Part shown: positions 20,157-29,252 of the stretch, piece after piece
How the letters are laid out: every line of letters starts with the position of its first letter
Numbering within the stretch: position 1 is the stretch's first letter
Assembly (NCBI GenBank): GCA_000318405.1
Contig: KB291761.1
Coordinates: forward strand, 6,062-70,061
Source: Brevundimonas diminuta 470-4
GTDB taxonomy: Bacteria > Pseudomonadota > Alphaproteobacteria > Caulobacterales > Caulobacteraceae
Direction: 5' to 3'
Length of the DNA stretch: 64,000 nt
Notes under the pieces: generated by a model
The model's database searches: none
The model's input: only the letters and a program-made list of their open reading frames with translations
What the model was told of the DNA's origin: nothing
Program-made: the position numbers and the translations under genes

Positions 20157-20615
20157 ATGCGTTTACTGATTGTCGGCCTTCGCTGGCCGCAATCTAGATC
20201 GAGACGCCCGCCCGTGACCCTGGCCCTGCCCTCTCTGAGCCCGCCGCCGCCCCGTCCGGGGCTGGCGCGGCGCGTGCGCCGTCTGGCGCTGATGGGCGTG
20301 GGCTTCTTCATCATCCTGCTGGGCATATTGATCGCGCCCCTGCCCGGCCCCGGCGGCGTGCCCGTCATCGCCCTGGGTCTGGTGATCGTCCTGCGCAACT
20401 CCTGGTGGGCCAAGCGGCAGTTCATCCGAGCCCAGCGCGCCCGGCCCAAATGGGTCTACCCCTTCCGCCGTCTGATGCGGAAAAAGCCCGAGATCGCCCC
20501 CGTCTTCTGGCAGCAGACCCTGCGCGCCGAAAAGATGGTGCTGCGCCGCCGTCGACGCCCGCTGGCCCGCTTTCGGCGCCGCCTGCGCCGGGGATGGCGC
20601 GCCTTCCGGCAATAA
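20157..20615 (+). CDS. PGPGW-type small transmembrane protein
   Basis: Up to 152 residues. The core has one long hydrophobic hairpin containing APLPGPGGVPVIALGL followed by NSWWAKR, the signature of the putative transmembrane PGPGW family, whose function is unknown. A very basic Arg-rich tail follows (RRRRRPLARFRRRLRRG). The start is uncertain: ATG at 20157 has no clear ribosome site, and GTG at 20214 (MTLALPSL...) would give a 133-residue protein closer to the family N terminus. Confidence 0.65.
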   Translation: MRLLIVGLRWPQSRSRRPPVTLALPSLSPPPPRPGLARRVRRLALMGVGFFIILLGILIAPLPGPGGVPVIALGLVIVLRNSWWAKRQFIRAQRARPKWVYPFRRLMRKKPEIAPVFWQQTLRAEKMVLRRRRRPLARFRRRLRRGWRAFRQ

Positions 20616-20734
20616 AGGCCAAGCTAAGGCGAACACGGCAATGTGAACGGGGTTCACCCCCGAGCGCCCTCGAACGGCGTATGCTCCCCCTTGCGTAGTC
20701 ACGAGGTTGATAGGCGTTGGGAGGCGCTGTTCAC

Positions 20735-21205
20735 ATGATGTCACGCGTAAAAAAGGGAATCATCGCCGGCTTTGTGGCGACTGTCGTGGTTTCCGTGTTT
20801 GAGCTCGCCAATCTGTTCCTCAACCACCTGTTCGATCCCTTTCCGGGGGTCGTAGCCCAGATGTTCGGCATGCCGGGCAATATGGCGGCGGGTTGGGCCA
20901 TCCACCTGGTCATGGGCACCTTTGTGCTGGGGTCGCTGTTCGGCGTCGTCTATCCAAGACTGCCGACGGCCACGCCGATCACCAAGGGCATCGTCTTCGC
21001 GGTCGCGGCCTGGGTGGCGATGATGCTGGTCATCACCATGAGCGGCGATAACCGGACATTCACCGGCTCGTCCGGCTTCGGCACCATCGGCTGGATGCTG
21101 GCGCTGCACATGATCTTCGGCGGCGTGCTGGGCAATGTCTACGCCCGGCTGGTCGAACGTGAGAAGCGCGGCCCCGCGCCGATCGGAGCCGCTCCGGCCC
21201 ACTGA
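20735..21205 (+). CDS. Four-helix membrane protein, DUF6789-like
   Basis: A 156-residue integral membrane protein. It has four hydrophobic helices (residues about 6-28, 44-66, 78-98, 111-131), the first beginning VKKGIIAGFVATVVVS. It resembles uncharacterised DUF6789-type proteins; no function is known. GGGAGG lies about 10 bases ahead of the ATG at 20735, with a second ATG next to it. A strong bidirectional terminator follows. Confidence 0.6.
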   Translation: MMSRVKKGIIAGFVATVVVSVFELANLFLNHLFDPFPGVVAQMFGMPGNMAAGWAIHLVMGTFVLGSLFGVVYPRLPTATPITKGIVFAVAAWVAMMLVITMSGDNRTFTGSSGFGTIGWMLALHMIFGGVLGNVYARLVEREKRGPAPIGAAPAH

Positions 21206-21253
21206 CCCACAGTCTGAACCGTCCCGGATCCCGACAACCGGATCTGGAACAGC

Positions 21254-21291
21254 AAAAGGCCCCGCCGTCGCCGGCGGGGCCTGATGTTTTT
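21254..21291. terminator. Bidirectional terminator between the DUF6789-like gene and atpF
   Basis: AGGCCCCGCC pairs with GGCGGGGCCT around a short GTCGCC loop, with A-rich bases on the left and TTTTT on the right. It can serve both convergent units. Confidence 0.75.
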
Positions 21292-21316
21292 CGGGCTGGT
21301 GGAACGCGCTCGGCGA

Positions 21317-21832
21317 TCAGTTCAGCTTGCCGCCGATCTGGGCGATGGCCTGGTCCAGCAGCGGGTCGGTCTTGGCGTCGGCGATGCGGGCGGCCAGGAT
21401 CTGTTGCGCAGCCTTGGCGGCCAGGTCCGCGGCGGCGGCCTTGACCTCTTGCGTGGCCTCGGCCTCAGCCTGGGCGATCCGGCGCTCGGCCAGAGCCTGA
21501 CGGCGAGCCGTGGATTCCTCGATCCGGGTCTTGGCTTCGGCTTCCAGGCGCTTGGCGTCAGCCTCGGCCGTGGCCAGCAGGTCGGCGGCCTGAGCCTCGG
21601 CTTCAGCCTTCTCCTGACGGATCTGGGCCAGCATGGCTTCGGCTTCGGCGCGCAGGCGGGCGGCCTCGTCCAGGTCGCCCTGAATCTTGGCGGCCTTGGC
21701 GTCCAGGCTGGCGGCGACCAGCTTGGGCACGCCCGCCATCACCACGATGGCGATGAAGATCAGCAGGCCGATCGCGACCCACAGTTCAGGGTTGGCGAAA
21801 TCGTAGAAATGGCCGGTCAGGAAGGCGGGCAT
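21317..21832 (-). CDS. atpF: ATP synthase F0 subunit b
   Basis: A 171-residue peripheral-stalk subunit. A single membrane helix near the N terminus (LWVAIGLLIFIAIVVMAGV) is followed by a long Ala/Glu/Lys-rich coiled coil that reaches the F1 head. Last gene of the F0 operon; its start overlaps the b' stop by 1 bp (21832). In alphaproteobacteria the gene after c is usually b' and the last is b, which is the basis for the assignment. Confidence 0.92.
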   Translation of the reverse strand: MPAFLTGHFYDFANPELWVAIGLLIFIAIVVMAGVPKLVAASLDAKAAKIQGDLDEAARLRAEAEAMLAQIRQEKAEAEAQAADLLATAEADAKRLEAEAKTRIEESTARRQALAERRIAQAEAEATQEVKAAAADLAAKAAQQILAARIADAKTDPLLDQAIAQIGGKLN

Positions 21833-22404
21833 CAGGCGGCTCCCTTGATGGCGGCGGCCAGTTCGGCGTCGGTCGCGGCCTTGCCGGTCAGACGCTCGAG
21901 CATGGCGCCCGCCGCGTCCGAGGCGATGGTCGAGACGTTCGCCATGGCGGCGTCGCGGGTCTTGGCGATGGCGCCTTCGGCCTCGGCGATGCGCGCGTTG
22001 ACCACGGCTTCATCGGCGGCCAGACGGGCGTTGAATTCTTCGGTGACGCGCTGCTTGGCGGCGACAGCGGTCGCGCGGGCGTCGGCGCGGGCCTTCTCGA
22101 CCTCGGCGCGGGCGGCCTCGGCTTGAGCGGCGGCTTCGGTCTGAACCGAGCGGGCGGCGGCGATCGCGGTGTCGATCGTGTCGGCGCGTTCGTCCATCAC
22201 CTTGCGAAGGCGCGGGGCGAAGACCTTGGCCACCAGCACATACAGAACGACGAACAGGATCAGCAGATAGCCGATCTGGCCGGCCCAGTGCTGGAATTCG
22301 AACTGGGGCAGACCGCCCGAGGCATGCTCGGTCGTCGCCTGCGTCTCCGCATGGTGATCGCCCGGCGCTGGGGTCTGAACGTCAAGTGTGGGTGTGCTGG
22401 CCAT
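21832..22404 (-). CDS. atpG: ATP synthase F0 subunit b'
   Basis: A 190-residue second stalk subunit. A His/Thr-rich N-terminal stretch precedes the membrane helix (IGYLLILFVVLYVLVAKVF), followed by the RLRKVMDERADTI motif and a long coiled coil. Photosynthetic and alphaproteobacterial ATP synthases use a b/b' heterodimer in place of b2. It lies between the c and b genes. Confidence 0.92.
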   Translation of the reverse strand: MASTPTLDVQTPAPGDHHAETQATTEHASGGLPQFEFQHWAGQIGYLLILFVVLYVLVAKVFAPRLRKVMDERADTIDTAIAAARSVQTEAAAQAEAARAEVEKARADARATAVAAKQRVTEEFNARLAADEAVVNARIAEAEGAIAKTRDAAMANVSTIASDAAGAMLERLTGKAATDAELAAAIKGAA

Positions 22405-22484
22405 GAACCGTCTTCGCTAGATCAGGACAGCGGCGCGCAGGACAGGCCCGCGCGCCGCCAATTCTGAGAGATCGTGGGCTGGGA

Positions 22485-22709
22485 TCAGCCGAAGATCATC
22501 AGGACGCCCAGCACGAAGGCCAGGATGCCCAGGGCTTCGGCCAGAGCCGCGCCGACGAACAGGTTGCCGACTTGCGAAGCGGCAGCAGCCGGGTTGCGCA
22601 GAGCGCCGGCCAGGAAGTTGCCGAAGATGTTGCCGACGGCCAGGGCCGAGCCGATCATGCCGAGGGTGGCCAGACCAGCGCCGATGTACTTAGCGGCTTC
22701 AGCGTCCAT
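22485..22709 (-). CDS. atpE: ATP synthase F0 subunit c
   Basis: A 74-residue, two-helix proteolipid that forms the rotating proton ring. The proton-binding carboxylate is Glu58 in [11 protein letters not shown], and the polar loop reads ALRNPAAA. The glycine pattern in helix 1 ([17 protein letters not shown]) is the usual packing motif for proton-type rings. Nothing suggests sodium specificity. Confidence 0.96.
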   Translation of the reverse strand: MDAEAAKYIGAGLATLGMIGSALAVGNIFGNFLAGALRNPAAAASQVGNLFVGAALAEALGILAFVLGVLMIFG

Positions 22710-22767
22710 GATGATTTCCTAATTTCTTGGAGCGTTGGAGGGTGGGGTTACGAACTGAACTCAAGCC

Positions 22768-23556
22768 TTAGTGGCCATCGCCCAGGTTGACCACATCGTT
22801 GAGGTAGATGCAGGTCAGAACGGTGAAAACGAAGGCCTGAAGGAAGGCCACCAGGAACTCGAGCGCCGTCATCGCGACCGTCATGCCCAGCGACAGGGCC
22901 GCAACGGGAATGAGGGCATAGGCCAGACCGCCGGTGACGATGGCCGCCGCGCCCAGCTGAACGACGAACTGGGCGAAGATCTTCAGCGCCACGTGGCCGC
23001 CCAGCATGTTGCCGAACAGACGCAGGGCCAGGGTGATCGGACGCAGCAGGAAGGAGACCAGCTCGATCAGGCCCACAAACGGGCGCAGCAACAGCGGCGC
23101 GCCGGCGGGCCAGAACAGCTTCAGGAAGCCGACGCCGTTCTTGACCAGACCGACGACGACCACGGTCAGGAAGGCGATCAGGCCCAGGGTGACGGTCACG
23201 GCCAGTTGCGAGGTGGCGGTGAAGGTCAGGAACATGCCCAGCAGGTTCATCGACAGAACCATCAGGAACATGGTGAAGGCGAAGGGGAAGTACTTCCGGC
23301 CCTCATGCCCGATGATGGAGTTGGCCAGGTTGTCGACCATGCCGAACAGGCTCTCGCCCGCCGCCTGCATCCGCCCCGGCACCACCTTGGCGCCCGAGGT
23401 CGCCAGCGACAGGAAGCCCACCACGCCGACGAAGGCGATGGTCATCGCCACGTGCGAATTGGTGATCGCGATCACCTGCTCGCCCAGGACGGGAACATTG
23501 ACCGTGCCGAACTCTACGAGCGGCTTGACCTCAAATTGTTCAATCGGACCGGCCAT
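22768..23556 (-). CDS. atpB: ATP synthase F0 subunit a
   Basis: A 262-residue membrane subunit forming the proton half-channels beside the c-ring. The essential arginine is Arg179 in LALRLFGNMLGGH. About six hydrophobic segments are visible, ending in a QAFVFTVLTCIYLNDVV helix. It begins 5 bp after atpI, so the two are co-transcribed. Confidence 0.96.
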   Translation of the reverse strand: MAGPIEQFEVKPLVEFGTVNVPVLGEQVIAITNSHVAMTIAFVGVVGFLSLATSGAKVVPGRMQAAGESLFGMVDNLANSIIGHEGRKYFPFAFTMFLMVLSMNLLGMFLTFTATSQLAVTVTLGLIAFLTVVVVGLVKNGVGFLKLFWPAGAPLLLRPFVGLIELVSFLLRPITLALRLFGNMLGGHVALKIFAQFVVQLGAAAIVTGGLAYALIPVAALSLGMTVAMTALEFLVAFLQAFVFTVLTCIYLNDVVNLGDGH

Positions 23557-23561
23557 TAAGC

Positions 23562-23933
23562 CTATCGTTCCCTGTTTTCTTCGTCAGCCTCGACGATAGG
23601 TTCGCCCTGTTGGGGCAAACCCGCCGCCTTGGCCTGCGCCATCAGCCGGTTGGCTGTGCGGCGCGCCATATAAACCGATAAGGCGAAGCCCAGAAGGACC
23701 CCGCCCACAACGCCCATCGGCGTCGTCCCGAACAGCCGGTCGACGCCAAAACCGAGTGCAAGACCGATCAGCACCCCGCCCAGCAGTTCGGCGATGATGC
23801 GATAGGCCTGGCCGACCACCTTCTGCGCAGCGACCTCGACGGACTTGTCCGCCTGAACCTTCGCCTCCAATGCGGATGCGCTTCTGTGGAGGCGTTTGAT
23901 CGCCTCTTCGCGCGATTCCTTCGTCGGGGACAT
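23562..23933 (-). CDS. atpI: AtpI-family ATP synthase assembly protein
   Basis: A 123-residue protein with an N-terminal helical part and two hydrophobic helices (LLGGVLIGLALGFGVDRLFG and VVGGVLLGFALSVYMARR), typical of AtpI/AtpZ proteins that precede atpB. Members assist c-ring assembly or Mg transport. First gene of the F0 operon. The F1 genes are not in this window, matching the split F0/F1 arrangement of many alphaproteobacteria. Confidence 0.88.
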   Translation of the reverse strand: MSPTKESREEAIKRLHRSASALEAKVQADKSVEVAAQKVVGQAYRIIAELLGGVLIGLALGFGVDRLFGTTPMGVVGGVLLGFALSVYMARRTANRLMAQAKAAGLPQQGEPIVEADEENRER

Positions 23934-23992
23934 GGGCCTGTTGGGTCAGCGCCCGGCGCAGGGCCGGATCGGGTCTGAATTTCGGCGCGGAA

Positions 23993-24019
23993 CCTATAGG
24001 CGGGAGGCCTTCAGGTCAA
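23993..24019 (-). promoter_or_regulatory. Candidate promoter of the F0 ATP synthase operon
   Basis: Minus strand: TTGACC (24019-24014), 15 bases, then TATAGG (23998-23993) within GCCTATAGG, close to the caulobacter housekeeping pattern. It lies about 60 bp ahead of atpI. Confidence 0.55.
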
Positions 24020-24031
24020 GGCGGCCCCCAC

Positions 24032-24045
24032 TGGACTTAAGTCCA
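24032..24045. promoter_or_regulatory. 14-bp perfect palindrome upstream of the atp promoter
   Basis: TGGACTTAAGTCCA is a perfect dyad ending 12 bp before the -35 box of the atpI promoter, between the atp operon and the scpB stop. Possible transcription-factor site; the binder is unknown. Confidence 0.4.
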
Positions 24046-24087
24046 TGAGTTTACGCGGTTTCTTGAGAGCGCGACGATCCGTCCCGG

Positions 24088-24768
24088 CTAAGGTTGCGAC
24101 TCTTCGTCCTCGCTGATGAAATCCTGGGCGAATTCGGGCGCAGCGCCGTCCAGACCGGTCAGCAGATCCTCGCCCTCCTCGTCGGCGGCGCGCGAAGGGT
24201 CCGGCACCTCGAAACCGACCGGCATGGACAGGTCCAGCAGACCCGCCGCCTTCATCTCCTGCACGCCCGGCAGGTCATACAGGCTCGCCAGACTGAAATG
24301 CTCCAGAAAGCGGTCCGTCGTGGCGTAGGTCACCGGCCGCCCCGGCGTGCGGCGACGGCCGCGCAGACGCACGAAGTCCATCTCCAGCAGCAGGTCCAGC
24401 GTCCCCTTGGACAGCGACACCCCGCGCACGCTCTCGATCTCGGCGCGGGTGCAGGGCTGGTGATAGGCGATGATGGCCAGGGTCTCGAGCGCAGCCTTGG
24501 AGAGGCGTCGCGGCTCCTCGCGCTCCTCGGTCATCAGGAAGCCGAGGTCAGAGGCCGTGCGGAAGCGCCAGCGCTCGGCCACGCAGTCCAGCTCGACGCC
24601 CCTGCCCTGATAGCGTTCCTGAAGCGCGGTCAGCGCCCCGCCGACGTCGGCGCCTTGCGGCAGGCGGCGGGCGATTTCGGCCAGCGACAGGGGCGCGGCG
24701 GCGGCGAACAGCAGGGCCTCGACGCGGCGTTCGATCTCAAGGTGGTCGGGGGTGAAGTCGAGCGTCAC
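24088..24768 (-). CDS. scpB: Segregation and condensation protein B
   Basis: A 226-residue winged-helix protein that partners ScpA and SMC in chromosome condensation. It contains LAEIARRLPQG, the ALETLAIIAYHQPCTRAEIESVRGV block and GRPVTYATTDRFLEHF, which are diagnostic. The start is GTG at 24768, overlapping the scpA stop (GTGA); a longer frame exists upstream but is antisense-like. The acidic C-terminal tail is a usual variable region. Confidence 0.93.
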   Translation of the reverse strand: MTLDFTPDHLEIERRVEALLFAAAAPLSLAEIARRLPQGADVGGALTALQERYQGRGVELDCVAERWRFRTASDLGFLMTEEREEPRRLSKAALETLAIIAYHQPCTRAEIESVRGVSLSKGTLDLLLEMDFVRLRGRRRTPGRPVTYATTDRFLEHFSLASLYDLPGVQEMKAAGLLDLSMPVGFEVPDPSRAADEEGEDLLTGLDGAAPEFAQDFISEDEESQP

Positions 24769-25589
24769 GGCGTCAGCTCCAGCGGCTGGCCCAGCCCTCT
24801 GCGCTTCAGCCATACCGCGTCGAATGGCCGCTCCTGACGGATGTCCATGCCGCCCTCTTTCACCAGCTCCAGACTGGCCGACAGGGTGGAGGCGGTATAG
24901 CTGGCCTGGCTGGGGCCGTCCTGCCCCTCCGGCTTCTGCGGCGCGACGCGCTCCAGCGGCGTCCATTCGGCCAGGCGCGGCATGATCTCGCGCAGCCAGT
25001 CGCGCGCGGCCTCCAGCTGGAAGGCCTCGACCCGCTGGCCGGGGGCGTATTTGCGGCGTTCCTCGCGGCGGCGCTGGGCGACATAGGCGCTCATCAGCTC
25101 ATAGAGGCTGGCGTCCACCCGATCGGACGGGAGGATGACCGTCGCCTGAGGGTCGCCGCGCGTGAAGACGTCGCGCTTCAGCTGCGGGCGGCTGGTGATG
25201 GCCTCCACCGCCGTGCGCATGGCCTCCAGCTTCTGAAGGCGGAAGGCCAGGGCGGCGGCGATCTCTTCGGCCGGCGGCTCCTCCGGCTTGTCCTTTTCAT
25301 TGCGCGGAATCAGCAGGCGCGACTTCAGATAAGCCAGCCACGACGCCATCACGAGATAGTCGGCCGCCAGCGCGAAATTCCGCCGCCGCGCCTCATGCAC
25401 GAAGGCCAGATACTGTTCGGCCAGGCGCGTGATGGACAGCTTCAGCAGGTCCACCTTTTGCGTCCGCGCCAGGGCCAGAAGGACGTGCAGCGGGCCTTCA
25501 TAGCCCTCCAGATCGACGACGAAGGCCTCCTGCGCCTCGACCTGTTCGACGGCGGTGAAGTCGAGGTTCGGCTGGAAGGCCTCGCTCAT
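24765..25589 (-). CDS. scpA: Segregation and condensation protein A (kleisin)
   Basis: A 274-residue kleisin bridging SMC heads. It has the N-terminal FVVDLEGYEGPLHVLLALARTQKVDLLKL-type block (shown here by its parts VDLEGYEGPL and KVDLLKLSI), DYLVMASWLAYLKSRLLIP, and a C-terminal winged-helix region with FDAVWLKRRG. It starts 17 bp after nagZ and is coupled to scpB by a 4-bp overlap. Confidence 0.93.
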   Translation of the reverse strand: MSEAFQPNLDFTAVEQVEAQEAFVVDLEGYEGPLHVLLALARTQKVDLLKLSITRLAEQYLAFVHEARRRNFALAADYLVMASWLAYLKSRLLIPRNEKDKPEEPPAEEIAAALAFRLQKLEAMRTAVEAITSRPQLKRDVFTRGDPQATVILPSDRVDASLYELMSAYVAQRRREERRKYAPGQRVEAFQLEAARDWLREIMPRLAEWTPLERVAPQKPEGQDGPSQASYTASTLSASLELVKEGGMDIRQERPFDAVWLKRRGLGQPLELTP

Positions 25590-25606
25590 GCACCCTCCCC
25601 GGTCAT

Positions 25607-26656
25607 TTAAGCCTGCGCCTCGCCGACGTCCGGCCCCTTGGCGGCGTCGAAGCGGCCGGTCAGGGCCGCCTCCAGCCGGGCGCGAGCCTCGGCGACGTCC
25701 AGCGGCTCGGGCGCGCGGACGATGCGGTTCAGGGCGGCCTCGGCGCGGCGCTTGGCCTCGCCCTTCAGCTTCTTCGTTCCGTCGGCGACGGCGGCCATCT
25801 CCTTCAGGTCGCCGTTGCAGTGGAGCACCACGTCGCAGCCCGCCTTCAGCGACTGCTCGGCCCGCTCGGTCAGCGTGCCCGACAGAGCCTGCATCGACAG
25901 ATCGTCAGATAGGATCAGGCCGGAGAAGCCCAGCCGCTCGCGCATCAGGCGGATGGCCTTCTTCGAGGTGGTGGCCGGGCGCTTGGCGTCGACAGCGGTG
26001 AAGACGACGTGCGCCGTCATCGCCATCGGCATGTCCGACAGCGCCTTGAAGGGGGCGAAGTCCCAGGCGTCCAGTTCCTCGATGGCCGTCTCGACCACCG
26101 GCAGGTCGTGGTGGCTGTCCGAAAAGGCGCGGCCGTGGCCGGGGATGTGTTTGATGATCGGCAGGACGCCGCCCGCCAGCAAGCCTTCCGCGGCCGCTCG
26201 GCCCAGCTGGGTCACGGTCGCCGGGTCCTGCGCATAGGCGCGGTCGCCGATGATGTCGTGGGCGCCCGGCACCGGCACGTCCAGCACCGGCACGCAGTCG
26301 ACGGTGATGCCAAGCTCGCGCAGGTCATGAGCGATCAGCCGCGCGCCCAGACGCACCAGTTCGCACGCCGCCGTCGGGTCGTTGGTCGCCTTCAGATAGG
26401 CGGCGCCGGGCGGATATTTCGGCCAGTGCGGCGGGCCGAGGCGCTGGACCCGGCCGCCCTCCTGATCGATCAGGACCGGGGCGTCGTCGCGGCCCACGCT
26501 GTCGCGCAGTTCGGAGACCAGGGCCTTGACCTGCTCGGGGCTGTCCACATTGCGGCGGAACAGGATGAAGCCCCACGGCTTGGCCTCGGCGTAGAAGGCG
26601 CGCTCCTCCGCCGTCAGCCTGTGGCCGGAGCAGCCGTAGATGGCGGCGGAGGTCAT
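25607..26656 (-). CDS. nagZ: Beta-N-acetylhexosaminidase (glycoside hydrolase family 3)
   Basis: A 349-residue cytoplasmic enzyme removing N-acetylglucosamine from anhydromuropeptides in cell-wall recycling. It contains the GH3 NagZ signature KHIPGHGRAFSDSHHDLP with the catalytic His, plus LIDQEGGRVQRL and the nucleophile Asp in LILSDDLSMQAL. No signal peptide. It follows the SPOR gene by 13 bp, in the common nagZ-scpA-scpB order. Confidence 0.94.
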   Translation of the reverse strand: MTSAAIYGCSGHRLTAEERAFYAEAKPWGFILFRRNVDSPEQVKALVSELRDSVGRDDAPVLIDQEGGRVQRLGPPHWPKYPPGAAYLKATNDPTAACELVRLGARLIAHDLRELGITVDCVPVLDVPVPGAHDIIGDRAYAQDPATVTQLGRAAAEGLLAGGVLPIIKHIPGHGRAFSDSHHDLPVVETAIEELDAWDFAPFKALSDMPMAMTAHVVFTAVDAKRPATTSKKAIRLMRERLGFSGLILSDDLSMQALSGTLTERAEQSLKAGCDVVLHCNGDLKEMAAVADGTKKLKGEAKRRAEAALNRIVRAPEPLDVAEARARLEAALTGRFDAAKGPDVGEAQA

Positions 26657-26669
26657 GTGCGCTCGGCCC

Positions 26670-27467
26670 TTAGCGGACGATGCAGTCGCGGCCCGCAGCC
26701 TTCAGCGCATTGCAGAAGGCGACGGCGCGTTCACGGCTCATGCCGGTGAAGGTGGTGCGATACAGGGTCGAGCCGTTGGCGGCGGTGACTTCCTGCACGC
26801 GCTTCTCGGCGCCCGAGGCGTACTGGCCGAAGCGGGCGGCGACGGCGGCGTACTCGCGATCGGCGATGGCGGTCGAGGAGAAGGCGCCAATCTGCACGCC
26901 GGACGATCCGCCCGTCGCAGCCGGAGCGGGCGCCGGAGCCGGAGCCTTCGTGGCCGGAGCAGGCGTTACGGGCGCGGGCGCGGGCGCGGCCGGGGCCTTG
27001 GTCGCAGGGGCGGGCGCGGCGGGGGCCAGAGGCGAGGATTCGACCGGCGCGGCCGGGGTCGTCGGCGCGGGGCGCGGCAGGACTTCTTCCGGACCGGGGG
27101 TGAAGGTCGGCGCGGCGTCGCTCGGCTCGCCGCCGTCGCGATAGACGCGGATGTCGGCTTCCGGGTCGATCGGCTGGGCGTCCAGCGGCGCCTCGACCTT
27201 CATGCTCTCGACCGGGGTGCCGACCGCGGGCGGCGCATCCGTCGAGGAACGCACGCCGGAGCGATAGAAGACGACCACGGCTACGATCAGCAGCAGCAGG
27301 ACGATGGCGCTGATGATCAGGGTGATCGGCGGCGACTTGGCGGCCGGGGCCCGGCGAGGGTCATAGCCGCCGCGCGTGAACGGCAGGTCGTCGTCGGTCG
27401 GCGGGGTATAGGCGCCCCGGTCGCGTCCGGCGTTAGGGTTGCCTCTGTGATCGTCGTCGTAGGACAT
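26670..27467 (-). CDS. SPOR-domain membrane protein
   Basis: A 265-residue bitopic protein. An acidic/Arg N-terminal cytoplasmic part is followed by one membrane helix (ITLIISAIVLLLLIVAVVVFY, residues about 47-67), a long Pro/Ala-rich periplasmic linker and a C-terminal SPOR domain (VQIGAFSSTAIADREY to the end). SPOR domains bind denuded glycans at the division septum. Its place before nagZ suggests a cell-wall role. Confidence 0.88.
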   Translation of the reverse strand: MSYDDDHRGNPNAGRDRGAYTPPTDDDLPFTRGGYDPRRAPAAKSPPITLIISAIVLLLLIVAVVVFYRSGVRSSTDAPPAVGTPVESMKVEAPLDAQPIDPEADIRVYRDGGEPSDAAPTFTPGPEEVLPRPAPTTPAAPVESSPLAPAAPAPATKAPAAPAPAPVTPAPATKAPAPAPAPAATGGSSGVQIGAFSSTAIADREYAAVAARFGQYASGAEKRVQEVTAANGSTLYRTTFTGMSRERAVAFCNALKAAGRDCIVR

Positions 27468-27553
27468 GGGTCGCGCCTTGGTGGTCGTGGGACACGCGCG
27501 CGAATCGGCGCGCGTCGGCGCTCAGTCTAACGCGCCGTGAAGCCCTTCTCGAA

Positions 27554-28741
27554 TCACAGATCGAGGGCGAGGTCGAGGCTGAACAGCTTCCGATGCACCT
27601 CGATAGCGTAACGATCTGTCATACCGGCGATGTAGTCGCACACCGCCCGCGCCCGCGCATCCCGGTCGTCGGTCAGGGCCGAGGCCTGCCATTCCGGCGG
27701 CATCACCTCCGGCTCGGCCATGAACAGCTGGAACAGCTGGGCCAGCACCCGGCGCGCCTGACTGCGGGTGCGATTGACGCGGTAATGGCGATACATCCGC
27801 TCGAACAGGAAGCGGCGCAGAACGGCCAGTACCGCCATCATGCCGCTTGAGAACTGCACCAGGGTCTCGGGCGCGTTGCGGACGTCCTCGACCGTCTCGA
27901 TGCGGTGCTTGGCCAGACGGGCTTCCGTCTCGGCCAGAACGTCATCGACCATGACGCCGATCATGCGGCGCACGGCCTCCAGCCGCAGCATCCGCTCGTC
28001 GATCTCGGGCCAGTCGGCGCGCGCGCTGGCGATACAGCGCCCGATCAGCGGCACATCGGCCAGGTCGGACAGGCTGAACAGCCCCGCCTGCACCCCGTCG
28101 TCCACGTCGTGGTTGTTATAGGCGATGTCGTCGGCGATGGCCGCGCACTGGGCCTCCAGGGAGGCGAAGGTCCCCAGACGCAGGTCCCAGTCGGCCGCCC
28201 CGCCGGGCGCATAGGCGGCGACCGCCTTCCACGCCGGGTCGGACAGCAGGTGCGCCACCGGACCGTTGTGCTTGACCACGCCCTCGACCGTCTCCCAGCT
28301 CAGGTTCAGGCCGGTGAAGCCGGGATAGCGGGTCTCCAGTTCGGTCACGACGCGGAAGCTCTGGACGTTGTGATCAAAGCCGCCGAACGCCTTCATCTGT
28401 TCGTGCAGTTCGTCCTCGCCCGCATGGCTGAACGGCGGGTGTCCCAGATCGTGGGCCAGGGCCACCGTCTCGGCCAGATCGTCGTCCAGCCGCAGGGCGT
28501 GGGCCAGCGAGCGGGCGATCTGCGCCACCTCAAGGCTGTGCGTCAGCCGGGTGCGATAGTGGTCGCCCTCATGCGCCACGAAGACCTGCGTCTTCTCCTT
28601 CAGGCGACGGAAGGCGGTGGCGTGGATGATGCGGTCGCGGTCGCGGGCGAAGGCGGTGCGGGTACGGCTGGCGGGCTCGAAAACATGGCGGCCGCGGCTG
28701 GCGGCGTGGTTTTCGGCGTAGGGGGCGCGGGGCAGGCTCAA
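27554..28741 (-). CDS. dgt: dGTP triphosphohydrolase-like HD protein
   Basis: About 395 residues. The HD-domain metal motifs are TRLTHSLEV, then [16 protein letters not shown], and a later [12 protein letters not shown]. Family members cleave dGTP (or other dNTPs) to nucleoside and triphosphate. The start is uncertain: no ATG fits, so I use TTG at 28741 ([11 protein letters not shown]), while the frame stays open to 28822, which would overlap the divergent erpA start. The region [17 protein letters not shown] is conserved. Confidence 0.88.
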   Translation of the reverse strand: MSLPRAPYAENHAASRGRHVFEPASRTRTAFARDRDRIIHATAFRRLKEKTQVFVAHEGDHYRTRLTHSLEVAQIARSLAHALRLDDDLAETVALAHDLGHPPFSHAGEDELHEQMKAFGGFDHNVQSFRVVTELETRYPGFTGLNLSWETVEGVVKHNGPVAHLLSDPAWKAVAAYAPGGAADWDLRLGTFASLEAQCAAIADDIAYNNHDVDDGVQAGLFSLSDLADVPLIGRCIASARADWPEIDERMLRLEAVRRMIGVMVDDVLAETEARLAKHRIETVEDVRNAPETLVQFSSGMMAVLAVLRRFLFERMYRHYRVNRTRSQARRVLAQLFQLFMAEPEVMPPEWQASALTDDRDARARAVCDYIAGMTDRYAIEVHRKLFSLDLALDL

Positions 28742-28807
28742 GACGGCAGCACTTCGTGATGGCGACAGGCCTTTGCGAACGCCTGTCAGACCCTCATATA
28801 GAGGGCT

Positions 28808-29197
28808 GTGAGCACCGTCCAATCTACAGAATCAGCCCGCGACCTGTCGCTGTCGATCGCGCCCCGTTCGCCCGAAGGCATCACCCTGGCCGAAAGCGGC
28901 GCGCGCCGCCTGGCTAGAATGTCCGAGGCCGAGGGCAAGCCGGTGCTGCTGCGCGTCGCCGTCGACGGCGGCGGCTGCTCCGGCTTCCAGTATCGGTTTG
29001 AACTGGTCGACGGTCCCGAAGCCGATGATCTGGTGGTGCGCCGCGACGGTCAGGCCGTGGTCATCGATCCGGTGTCCGTGCCCTTCCTGAAGGATTCCGA
29101 GATTGCCTTCGTCGATGAACTGGCGGGCGCCCAGTTCGTGATCCGCAACCCCAACGCCGCCTCCAGCTGCGGCTGCGGCGTCAGCTTCTCGATCTGA
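28808..29197 (+). CDS. erpA: Iron-sulfur cluster insertion protein (ErpA/IscA family)
   Basis: A 129-residue A-type carrier that delivers Fe-S clusters to apoproteins. The three ligands are Cys57 (GGGCSGFQY) and Cys121/Cys123 (SSCGCGVSF). The start is GTG at 28808. It has an N-terminal extension of about 20 residues. Divergent from dgt with a short shared promoter region. ispH and ETF-QO in this window are possible Fe-S clients. Confidence 0.93.
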   Translation: MSTVQSTESARDLSLSIAPRSPEGITLAESGARRLARMSEAEGKPVLLRVAVDGGGCSGFQYRFELVDGPEADDLVVRRDGQAVVIDPVSVPFLKDSEIAFVDELAGAQFVIRNPNAASSCGCGVSFSI

Positions 29198-29252
29198 CAT
29201 CGCCGAACCGCTCCGCTTGGCGGCGGGGCGCCGGGCACCCATCTTTATCGGC

